DNA of 49,103 bases from Oscillospiraceae bacterium (lineage in GTDB: Bacteria > Bacillota > Clostridia > Oscillospirales > Ruminococcaceae): assembly GCA_009786985.1 (NCBI GenBank), contig WRGW01000108.1, positions 1 through 49,103 of the forward strand, written 5' to 3'. Numbering within the stretch: position 1 is the first letter of the stretch; each line of letters starts with the position of its first letter. The translations under genes and the position numbers were made by a program. Shown piece after piece: positions 35,924-42,863 of the stretch. A model generated the notes under the pieces. That model was not told where the DNA came from. It saw only the letters and a program-made list of their open reading frames with translations, and searched no databases.

Positions 35924-36775
35924 CTATTCCCTTGAATTTAGCTTTGAGTGCAAATCTAGAAATTCATCTAAGCTCAAATCTTCCGCACGTGCGTTTGGAT
36001 TTTTTAAAATGGATTTGACCCAGTCTTTATTCACAGCAAACTCTTTTGATACTGGGTTGCAAAGTTGTTTTCGCCGCTCAGAAAAAGCTGATTTCACTAA
36101 TCGGAAAAATTGTTTTTGGCACACCTGAGGCAGTGAATTTTTGTCTTTCAAATCAAACCGAATCACCGCACTATCAACGTTTGGTGCTGGCATAAAGCTC
36201 CCTCTCGATACCTTAAACAGCATTTTGGGTTTGCTATAAAAGTTTGCGGCGATGCTTATGATTCCGTATTGTTTGCTCCCTTTAGTTGCGATAAATCGCT
36301 GTGCGACTTCTTCTTGAACCATCGCAGTGATTGATGTGAGTGGAAGCCCACTCTCAAACAATTGCATTATTATATGGGTAGCGATATAATACGGTAGATT
36401 AGCTACAACTGCAATTGGAGCGTCATTAGTTGCACTAAAATCACCGTTATGAATGATTTTGAGTGCATCTCCCCAGATGATGTTGATATTATCGCAATCA
36501 CCAAGTGTTTCGCAGAGAATAGGCTTCAGTTTTTCGTCAATCTCAATTAAAATCACCTTTTCGCAGACTTTTGAAAGTTCACACGTGAGGACACCCACTC
36601 CACCGCCTATTTCGAGAACAGTTCCGTTTTTTTCAAGTTCGTTAAGGCTATTTGCCATACGAGGGCATATGCTCGGATTAATGAGGAAATTTTGCCCCAA
36701 TGATTTTGTGAACGAAAATCCATGACGTGAAAATAAATCTTTGATTACACTAATGTTAGTGAGCGATTGATTCAT
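35924..36775 (-). CDS. rsmA: 16S rRNA dimethyladenosine transferase RsmA (KsgA)
   Basis: KsgA dimethylates two adjacent adenosines near the 3' end of 16S rRNA. The 283-residue protein shows KSLGQNFLINPSIC, the SAM loop LEIGGGVGVLT and the catalytic NLPYYIATHI. The start overlaps the ricT stop by four bases. Placement in the darA-holB-ricT cluster is usual for Firmicutes. Confidence 0.96.
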   Translation of the reverse strand: MNQSLTNISVIKDLFSRHGFSFTKSLGQNFLINPSICPRMANSLNELEKNGTVLEIGGGVGVLTCELSKVCEKVILIEIDEKLKPILCETLGDCDNINIIWGDALKIIHNGDFSATNDAPIAVVANLPYYIATHIIMQLFESGLPLTSITAMVQEEVAQRFIATKGSKQYGIISIAANFYSKPKMLFKVSRGSFMPAPNVDSAVIRFDLKDKNSLPQVCQKQFFRLVKSAFSERRKQLCNPVSKEFAVNKDWVKSILKNPNARAEDLSLDEFLDLHSKLNSRE

Positions 36776-38103
36776 GATTTTTGCGTTGGCGGTAAATTTG
36801 GCTTATTTGATTGCAATGGCGGAGTACTCGGTTTTGAAGTTCTCACAACTCTTTTACTTTTGCCAACGTTGTTCGGAGGAGGGAGAGAAGATTTGTTTTG
36901 ATTATTCATTCCATTTTGATTAGCTTTTGAATGATGTGGCTTCGGTGATTGTTTAGTACGTGGAGGTTGTAATTTTTGATGTTGTTGTGAAGCCTGCCTT
37001 CCAGTTTGCCCAGTTTGCTTTGCTTGAAGAGCATCAGATTTAACTGGACTAACTTGGTTGTTATAATTGTTAGAGTTGTTAGGATTATTCGATTTTATGC
37101 GTGGTGGTTTCTGTGTTTTCGAGGGTTTGCCAGACTTAGCAGGGGCTTTGGGTGATGGCTTTGCTGGTTTCGCTGAACGATTAGTTCCACGCTCAACCAC
37201 TTTCACTTCAGATTTGTTGATTGAAATCGGCGGAGTGTTATCGGTTTCACGCGTTTCTTTTGATTCGTGCGTGTTTTTAGCAGAAGAATCATTCTGATTT
37301 TCTCTCTGAGTTTCCTTGTCTTTATTAAACAGTTTAACTCTAAGCATACCAGTCAAAAGATTTGCGTCTTGAACTACACCTCTACCTTCGGGGGTGTCAA
37401 CTAATGCACCAACCCTCGGCGTTTCTTTGATTAGTTCTTCGTAACAATCCTGCTCGTATTTTAAACAGCACATAAGTCGCCCACAAGTTCCTGAAATTTT
37501 AGTAGGGTTTAGAGACAATGATTGTTCTTTTGCCATTTTGATTGAAACAGGGTGGAAATCGTTCAAAAAACTTGCACAGCAGAAATTACGTCCACAGATT
37601 CCGAGACCACCGAGTAATTTAGCTTCATCCCTTACCCCAATTTGTCTAAGTTCTATTCTTGCACGGAAAATCCCCGCTAAGTCTTTTACAAGCTCACGGA
37701 AGTCTATACGAGTTTCGGCGGTGAAATAAAACATAATTTTGCTACCATCAAATGCAATATCACAACTTGTGGCTCTCATATCGAGCTTGTATTCTACAAT
37801 CTTTTTTGAAAAAATCTCCATCATTTCTCTTTCGCGATTGAGATTTTTGTTGTATATTTCTTCATCGTTAGCAGTGGCAATACGAACAATATTTTTCATC
37901 GGGCGTGATGAATAATTGAAGTTTTGTTCACCCATGCTCACAACATTTCCAAACTCTAACCCGTGAGAGGTTTCAACGATTACATTATCGCCTCTTTTAA
38001 TTTTTAATTCTCTTGGTAGAAAATGATATATTTTCCCCGCTCCTTTGAATTTGACACCTACAAACTTTGTTGGAGTATTGGTGTTATTACTTCTTTCAAT
38101 CAC
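36772..38103 (-). CDS. ricT: PSP1/RicT (YaaT) protein with long basic disordered tail
   Basis: RicT belongs to the Ric (YaaT-YlbF-YmcA) complex that controls RNase Y cutting in Bacillus. The PSP1 domain fills residues ~10-260 (GVKFKGAGKIYHF, RGDNVIVET, LGGLGICGRNFCCASF, SGTCGRLMCCLKYEQ) with the conserved Cys residues that can hold an iron-sulfur cluster in relatives. After ~residue 265 comes a 180-residue Lys/Pro/Asn/Gln-rich tail, much longer than usual. I choose the GTG at 38103, with AAGGAAGAGG 9 bases upstream; the frame's TTG at 38157 lies in foldback element C. Confidence 0.9.
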   Translation of the reverse strand: MIERSNNTNTPTKFVGVKFKGAGKIYHFLPRELKIKRGDNVIVETSHGLEFGNVVSMGEQNFNYSSRPMKNIVRIATANDEEIYNKNLNREREMMEIFSKKIVEYKLDMRATSCDIAFDGSKIMFYFTAETRIDFRELVKDLAGIFRARIELRQIGVRDEAKLLGGLGICGRNFCCASFLNDFHPVSIKMAKEQSLSLNPTKISGTCGRLMCCLKYEQDCYEELIKETPRVGALVDTPEGRGVVQDANLLTGMLRVKLFNKDKETQRENQNDSSAKNTHESKETRETDNTPPISINKSEVKVVERGTNRSAKPAKPSPKAPAKSGKPSKTQKPPRIKSNNPNNSNNYNNQVSPVKSDALQAKQTGQTGRQASQQHQKLQPPRTKQSPKPHHSKANQNGMNNQNKSSLPPPNNVGKSKRVVRTSKPSTPPLQSNKPNLPPTQKS

Positions 38104-38140
38104 AGATTTAGACCTCTTCCTTCTAACTTGCAACGTCAAC

Positions 38141-38308
38141 TTAGAACCGACCTTCAATAACGCAAAATACCTGTATTTCGGCTAATTTTACGCCATTTAT
38201 CGTTAAATTTTTCTTAAATATGCACGGATATTCGCAAAAAAATTGCCTCAACTGGCATAAAATTCGCTCAAAATTCAAATATTCCGTTTAGTGAAGGTCG
38301 GTTCTTAA
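38141..38308. repeat. Foldback element C (between holB and ricT)
   Basis: A ~168-bp palindrome with ends TTAGAACCGACCTTCA and the complement TTAAGAACCGACCTTCA. The interior has CGGCTAATTTTACG, CGTTAAATTTTTCTTAAATA, an AATAT/ATATT apex, AAATTGCCT and GGCATAAAATTCGC, related to D. Its right end carries the TAA stop codon of holB and its left end lies 38 bases before ricT. Confidence 0.8.
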
Positions 38309-39108
38309 TTACGAATCGCCATATATAGTTGTGCCGCACATGCAGCGGTTGTTAATGAAACATTCGGGTTAATTTCAATACGACTTATATAATTTTGAAC
38401 CACATCAGTCGCTTTTATGATTTTTTCGGGCTTTTTTGCACTTGTCATGAGTGATGATAAATCATTCAAAAGCAGTTCTAAGACTATAGCGAGAATTTGG
38501 CGATTTTTGACTCGTGCAAACGCTACCGCCGTTTCATATTCGCAGGTGTATTTGTCGCGTGATTTAAGCCCAGTCATGATTGCCGTTGTGATTTCACGTG
38601 CCTCTTGCATTTGTTCGCTTTTAGAGTCTATGGTTGGATTGCCAAACACGCTCGAATTGTTTTTGTAAAGATTAACGACAACAACTCTTGACAAAATCGT
38701 AGTAAGGATTTCTTTTTTACTCTTAGCAGTTAAAATAAAACGATTGTATTCAGCGGGTTCTTCAATAAATTTTAGTAATGTGTTTTGGCATTCAGTGGTC
38801 ATTGTATCAAACTCATTAAACACAAAAACACGTGTATCGCCAAATTGCGGTCTCATATTTCCGCTACCAATTATATCTCTAATCGACGGTGAATATTTTT
38901 TTTTATCGAGTTTGTAGGAGTAAGGTGGTATTTTCTTGTTTCGTTTTTCGGTATCGCTTGGTGGCATTAACTCTTTGACATAGATTAAATCAGATTCTTC
39001 ACAATCGTGAATTTGTATGATTTTGTTTACATCATCAGTACCCCCGCCTAAAAGCAAAACAGCATGAGGGAATCGCCCTGAGTTTTGTAGCGTTTCTATA
39101 GTTAGCAT
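38305..39108 (-). CDS. holB: DNA polymerase III delta prime-like subunit
   Basis: This 267-residue protein belongs to the clamp-loader family: GRFPHAVLLLGG at the start, FGDTRVFVFNEFDTMTTECQNTLLKFIEEP in the middle (sensor and acidic region), then an RFILTAKSKKEILTTILSR segment. It lacks a clear Walker A (the loop is LLLGGGTDD), as in non-hydrolysing delta prime. I start at ATG 39108, before LTIETLQN; an upstream start at 39180 would overlap darA by ~55 bases. Gene order darA-holB-ricT supports the call. Confidence 0.87.
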   Translation of the reverse strand: MLTIETLQNSGRFPHAVLLLGGGTDDVNKIIQIHDCEESDLIYVKELMPPSDTEKRNKKIPPYSYKLDKKKYSPSIRDIIGSGNMRPQFGDTRVFVFNEFDTMTTECQNTLLKFIEEPAEYNRFILTAKSKKEILTTILSRVVVVNLYKNNSSVFGNPTIDSKSEQMQEAREITTAIMTGLKSRDKYTCEYETAVAFARVKNRQILAIVLELLLNDLSSLMTSAKKPEKIIKATDVVQNYISRIEINPNVSLTTAACAAQLYMAIRN

Positions 39109-39124
39109 TAGATTTTTATACCTT

Positions 39125-39466
39125 CTACACTTTATCGAATCGTTCGATATTAGTAACAAAAATTGTAGCACCGCCAACACTCACTTCAACTGGGAAGCTG
39201 TTGTAGCTACTTCCGCCACCTTCACCGCCACCACCTAAAGAAGCAGCGTTAGGAACAAATTGTTTTCGCTTGTTAGAATATTCTTTGATTACTTTGATAA
39301 TATCGTCAACACGTGATTCATCAGCACATAACAAAAATGTGGTATTGCCAGACATCAAAAATCCTCCAGTAGATGCGAGTTTGGTCGCCTGAAATCCGTT
39401 TTGCGTTAATGCAGTGGATACAGAGTGTGAATCATCGTTATTTACAATAGCAAATATTAGTTTCAT
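39125..39466 (-). CDS. darA: Cyclic di-AMP receptor DarA (YaaQ)
   Basis: DarA is a PII-like trimeric protein that binds cyclic di-AMP. The 113-residue sequence has KLIFAIVNNDDS, the conserved ATKLASTGGFLMSGNTT segment and the C-terminal VGGATIFVTNIERF; a Gly/Ser-rich loop (GGGGEGGGSS) stands where the B-loop of the family is. Its output is not known for any relative. Consensus promoter at 39494-39522, AAAGGAG before the ATG. Confidence 0.93.
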   Translation of the reverse strand: MKLIFAIVNNDDSHSVSTALTQNGFQATKLASTGGFLMSGNTTFLLCADESRVDDIIKVIKEYSNKRKQFVPNAASLGGGGEGGGSSYNSFPVEVSVGGATIFVTNIERFDKV

Positions 39467-39493
39467 AAAATCTGAACTCCTTTCAACAGACTA

Positions 39494-39522
39494 ATTATAA
39501 CATAAAAATCCGAATACGTCAA
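39494..39522 (-). promoter_or_regulatory. Promoter of the darA-holB-ricT-rsmA-tsaD run
   Basis: Minus-strand TTGACG (39522-39517) and TATAAT (39499-39494), 17-base spacer. The segment AATCCGAATACGTCAAG is duplicated at ~39574-39590 (AATCTGAATACGTCAAG), beyond the hairpin at 39524, so the hairpin is flanked by direct repeats. Confidence 0.75.
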
Positions 39523-39523
39523 G

Positions 39524-39558
39524 CATAAAGCGAGGCAAATGAATTGCCTCATTTTATG
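39524..39558. repeat. Hairpin flanked by direct repeats, after comF
   Basis: CATAAA-GC-GAGGCAA (39524-39537) pairs with TTGCCTC-AT-TTTATG (39544-39558). It serves as a plausible terminator of comF and is related to the hairpin at 14499-14534. Flanking 17-base direct repeats suggest insertion or slippage duplication. Confidence 0.6.
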
Positions 39559-39624
39559 CCCTTGTTTTGCAAAAATCTGAATACGTCAAGGGCATATCTA
39601 AAAAACCAATAGACCTAAAGCACC

Positions 39625-40320
39625 CTATAGCGGAGTAGTAGCAACCACCGCCGCATAAACTTTTTCTGCTCCAGATACTAGCAATACTTTTGCAGCTTCA
39701 TCTAAAGTTGCACCAGTTGTGCATACATCGTCAATAAGCAGGACACGCTTTGGCGAATTGATTCCAATCGTTCGACAAAAAGCCCCTTCGAGGTTTTGCA
39801 ATCGCTCTACCCTCGAAAGGCTTTTCTGGATTTCGGTATGGCGAGTTTTTTGGAGCAAATTAGGTTCAAAAGGAATACCATAAATCGCCGACATTTCTTT
39901 GGCGATGAGGGCAGGTGGATTATAGCCACGTTCCCGCAATCGTGCTTTTGTGGTTGGAATACAGGTGATTAAATCGAATTCTAAATCCAGCCCCGTGTCG
40001 GTGATTTTTTTGCGGAACAGTTCACACAACATTTGTGCAACCGCAGAAATTGCATAACCGTTACCACTATCTTTGAGAGAATAAATCAAAGGCGAAATTT
40101 TATCATCGTATTGGAAAATCGCAAAAAGTTTAGATATATAACTAAACTCCTGAACGTTTGAGGTTGGCGCTAAGCTGAATGCCGTCAAACATTCAGAGTG
40201 GTAGTAAGCGTTATAGGGAATAATGTCCTCACAAAACGGACATTTGTTGGGATATATAATATCAAGTAAAAGCCGCTTGATATTATATGGCGAAAGTGTG
40301 GTTAAGCTATTGTTCATCAA
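39625..40320 (-). CDS. comF: ComF family phosphoribosyltransferase-like protein
   Basis: This 231-residue protein has an N-terminal zinc finger (CPFCEDIIPYNAYYHSEC) and a C-terminal phosphoribosyltransferase fold with the PRPP loop RVLLIDDVCTTGATLDEA. ComF proteins help bring single-stranded DNA into recombination during natural transformation and co-occur with pilus genes in competent bacteria. No other dedicated com gene is in the window. The start overlaps the metallophosphoesterase stop by four bases. Confidence 0.93.
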   Translation of the reverse strand: MMNNSLTTLSPYNIKRLLLDIIYPNKCPFCEDIIPYNAYYHSECLTAFSLAPTSNVQEFSYISKLFAIFQYDDKISPLIYSLKDSGNGYAISAVAQMLCELFRKKITDTGLDLEFDLITCIPTTKARLRERGYNPPALIAKEMSAIYGIPFEPNLLQKTRHTEIQKSLSRVERLQNLEGAFCRTIGINSPKRVLLIDDVCTTGATLDEAAKVLLVSGAEKVYAAVVATTPL

Positions 40321-41204
40321 ACCACCCCATCTGGAACAATGTCTATAAACATAAGCTCAGGGCGGTTGAATGCACGTAGTCGTGCTGAACGCCGTCTTGA
40401 AAGCCCTCTGCTGACTATGAGTGAGCTTCCATCGTCTAATTCATTTATACCGCCCGTATATCGCGGGAACAGCCCTTGCCCAGGTGCAAAAAGCCCATTC
40501 GAGGCAATTAGAGGTAAACGGACTTGTCCACCGTGAGCGTGACCAGCCATTAACACATCAAAGTGAGAATCTTCATAATGTGCAACACGTTCAGGGAAGT
40601 GTGTTAGCATAATTTTGAACGTGCCAGCTTCTATGAACCTAAGTTCATACGTATAGTCTATGTCGATGTCTTGTCCCGCTAAGATTATATTATTGCCGTT
40701 TATTTCGAGTTGGTGAGGTGTTTCGTTTAAGATGATTGCACCGAGTTCTATAATCTCCCTGCGAATATTCCAATATTGTGGATTTGCCTGTTCGTGATTG
40801 CCAGATACAAAATAAGTTGGAGCGATTTCTACTGCCCCTGAAATCATCATATGAGATTCCACCCTAAGCTCTGGTGTTTTATCGACGTGGCAAAAAATGT
40901 CTCCAGCTAACAGAATCAAATCTGGTTGATTCTGTTGCAGCTCTTGTAACAACTCTTCTTGATTTTCGCCAAAAACCGTCCCATGATGGTCAGCGACTAA
41001 AGCTATTCTGAATTCACTTTCGATTTTATCGGAAGTTAGCTCAAAAAACGTAACCTCCAACAAAGTCGAAAACCAGAGTATTTCAAGTATCAAAAATATT
41101 AAAATTACGAGCATAGCTAACAGCAACGCTCTAATAACAAAGCGTCTTCTTTTTATGCTTTTAGGTGATTTGAATAAATTGTGTTTACTGTAATTACTAC
41201 GCAT
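40317..41204 (-). CDS. Membrane-anchored metallophosphoesterase (YkuE/YaeI-like)
   Basis: This 295-residue protein has an N-terminal positive patch and one membrane helix (residues ~22-48), then a calcineurin-like domain outside: ALVADHHGTVF, LLAGDIF, VSGNHEQ and AGHAHGGQVRLP, giving the two-metal site. A third family relative, the lipid A-pyrophosphate type enzymes, has a similar look, so the substrate is unknown. GTGAGGT precedes the ATG. Foldback element D ends 32 bases upstream. Confidence 0.9.
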   Translation of the reverse strand: MRSNYSKHNLFKSPKSIKRRRFVIRALLLAMLVILIFLILEILWFSTLLEVTFFELTSDKIESEFRIALVADHHGTVFGENQEELLQELQQNQPDLILLAGDIFCHVDKTPELRVESHMMISGAVEIAPTYFVSGNHEQANPQYWNIRREIIELGAIILNETPHQLEINGNNIILAGQDIDIDYTYELRFIEAGTFKIMLTHFPERVAHYEDSHFDVLMAGHAHGGQVRLPLIASNGLFAPGQGLFPRYTGGINELDDGSSLIVSRGLSRRRSARLRAFNRPELMFIDIVPDGVV

Positions 41205-41235
41205 TAGACCTCACTTTAAATATTCTGTCATTTAT

Positions 41236-41398
41236 TAGACCACCTAGAAAACTAACGCACGGCGAATTTTCGGCTAATTTTCCCGCCTTACTACGTTAAT
41301 TTTTCGTTAAATATCCGCAAAGATTCGCCTCAAAATTGCCTTGTATGGCAAAAAATTAGCTTTCAAGTCCACTCGCAGTTAGTTTCCGAGGTGGTCTA
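41236..41398. repeat. Foldback element D (before the metallophosphoesterase)
   Basis: A ~163-bp palindrome; ends TTAGACCACCTAGAAAACTA and the complement TAGACCACCTCGGAAACTAA. The interior holds the clearest core: GGCTAATTTTCCCGCC pairing with GGCAAAAAATTAGC, and CGTTAATTTTTCGTTAAATA, ATTCGCCTCAAAATTGCCTT. It abuts the motif repeat at 41397-41422. Confidence 0.8.
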
Positions 41399-41500
41399 TT
41401 GAAAGTTCGGTTGTTATACCCCGACGCTCTGCATCGGTTTGCGCGTGCGAAGCGATGAGGGGCAGGGCTTGCCCAGTGGTGTTACCGAACATTTTTTACT
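41397..41500 (-). repeat. Mosaic palindromic repeat with shared motif (copy on minus strand)
   Basis: Reading on the minus strand, it begins ATGTTCGGTAACACC, holds GGGCA/TGCCC and GCGCG palindromes, and ends GGGGTATAACAACCGAACTT TCAATA, the motif found at 31048 and 44297. GTTCGG at one end and CCGAAC at the other can pair. It follows the 41513 gene and may be its terminator. Confidence 0.5.
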
Positions 41501-41512
41501 ATCAGTAATGAT

Positions 41513-42385
41513 TTATACTTCAGATGTTTCAGATGTTTCAGATGTTTCAGGCGTTTCAGATGTTTCAGGCGTTTCAGATGTTTCAGGCGTTTCAGGTGTT
41601 TCAGAGGCTTCTATAGCCTCGGGAGTTTCAAGTGTTTCTGAAACTTCTGGAGTTTTAGGGGATTCTTCTATTTTAGTTTTATTCGTAAAGTCAAGATTAT
41701 TAGATTTAGAAGGTTTTCCAGAGGCAAACACAGATTCAGACACTGGTGCATCATCAATATTAGCTACTAAACTTTGTACATCGATTTTTCCAGAACCTAA
41801 AATGCTCCCAACGTCGTTCATGCTACTGTATTCGTTAGACTTTTGTTCGAGAATGCTATCAAGGCTACGGATTGCATCGCAGTTATCGCCAATGTTATTG
41901 CTATCATTTGAAGAAGAATTGGATTCAGAAGGAACATGGAGTTCTGGTATTTCTCTCTCTGAATCTGGTTTGAAATATTCGTTAAACCAGTCAAGAGATT
42001 TTTTATAGTTTAAGCCCTCACCAGCGAACCGAATCCAGTAGCGGTCATCAGCTTTGATGCCATGAGTTCTTCTGATAATTTCGTAAGGATTATATTCATC
42101 GACACCAAATCTTTCAAGCTCCGCCTGAGTGAAAGGTGTTTTGTCAGGGAATACTCTGCTAGAGAGCAGGAAGTAAATGTCGTTAATGTCAAGCGGGCGT
42201 GCAGTGCTTGTAAGAATCACCTCACCCGTTTTTGTATTGAATTGATAATCAACCTGTTCGTTTTCATGTACTTTGTAAGAAGCAAGCAATGAGTTTCCGC
42301 ACATAAGTTCAAATTCAAGTGGTAACGGGATTTCAAAAGGCTCGTTATTAACCACGTTGTAAGTATAAGACTTGATAATTTTCAT
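41513..42385 (-). CDS. Unrecognised protein with a Glu/Thr/Ser-Pro repeat tail
   Basis: This 290-residue protein has no signal peptide or membrane segment. Residues ~1-145 look like a compact domain (FELMCGNSLLASYKVHEN, DYQFNTKTGEVILT, DINDIYFLLSSRVFPD, NPYEIIRRTHGIK, YWIRF). Residues ~146-255 are Ser/Asn/Asp-rich. The last ~35 are 9-base-type repeats coding for SETPET units, prone to slippage. I do not recognise the family. AGGGAG lies 11 bases before the ATG. Its leader carries the second copy of the three-hairpin element, which may tie its control to the pilus operon. Confidence 0.65.
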   Translation of the reverse strand: MKIIKSYTYNVVNNEPFEIPLPLEFELMCGNSLLASYKVHENEQVDYQFNTKTGEVILTSTARPLDINDIYFLLSSRVFPDKTPFTQAELERFGVDEYNPYEIIRRTHGIKADDRYWIRFAGEGLNYKKSLDWFNEYFKPDSEREIPELHVPSESNSSSNDSNNIGDNCDAIRSLDSILEQKSNEYSSMNDVGSILGSGKIDVQSLVANIDDAPVSESVFASGKPSKSNNLDFTNKTKIEESPKTPEVSETLETPEAIEASETPETPETSETPETSETPETSETSETSEV

Positions 42386-42435
42386 ATTGACTATTTACTC
42401 CCTCTAATTTAGCATTACGATAATCGCCTTAGTAG

Positions 42436-42598
42436 TATTACTCCGCAACGAAAGTCTTAACACTCACGGCAAAGCCGCTCGTGACTTTCGTTGCTCAAAA
42501 TGCCCCTGTTTCGGTTGTTTGCCGTAGGCAAACAACCGAAACAGCTGGGCAGATATTAATTCACAAAAATGTCAAGACATTTGTTGCGAATTAATATT
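42436..42598 (-). ncRNA. Three-hairpin leader element, copy 2
   Basis: Reverse complement of 22364-22525 with few changes. Here hairpin 2 is a perfect 18-bp stem around GTA (CTGTTTCGGTTGTTTGCC and its complement) and hairpin 3 has a perfect 12-bp base (GCAACGAAAGTC with GACTTTCGTTGC) around CGGC-TTT-GCCG. It lies between a minus-strand promoter at 42623 and the gene at 42385, the same layout as copy 1. Confidence 0.5.
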
Positions 42599-42622
42599 AT
42601 GTCTCAAATTTATATACAGAAT

Positions 42623-42651
42623 AGTATACCACACTTCATTGAAAATTTCAA
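42623..42651 (-). promoter_or_regulatory. Promoter for the 41513-42385 gene
   Basis: Minus-strand TTGAAA (42651-42646) and TATACT (42628-42623), 17-base spacer. The sequence after it (GTGTGG, then TATAAATTTG) resembles the stretch after the pilus promoter, which suggests the whole promoter-leader block was duplicated. Confidence 0.6.
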
Positions 42652-42734
42652 CATAAAAATCACAATATTTATGGTTATGTCAAATTCGACGGAAAACCGA
42701 CAATAATTTTGTGCAATTTGACGAAAAAAAAGAC

Positions 42735-42763
42735 TTGATTTTTTTTCGTTTATGTGATATAAT
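42735..42763 (+). promoter_or_regulatory. Promoter of the citrate synthase gene
   Basis: TTGATT at 42735-42740 and TATAAT at 42758-42763, 17-base spacer, ~95-base leader to the ATG at 42864. Nothing else is seen in this part of the 478-base divergent gap. Confidence 0.7.
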
Positions 42764-42863
42764 TAACGCTGATTACTCTAAAAAAGGATATGATTAAAGA
42801 GACTATTATACATCATACGTAGCTCTATATGACGTTTAATTCAGAAAGGATACTTATATTTTT

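Noticed and set aside
38104-38157. Upstream TTG start of ricT
   Set aside because: It lies in foldback element C and has no ribosome site, while GTG 38103 has AAGGAAGAGG at good distance.
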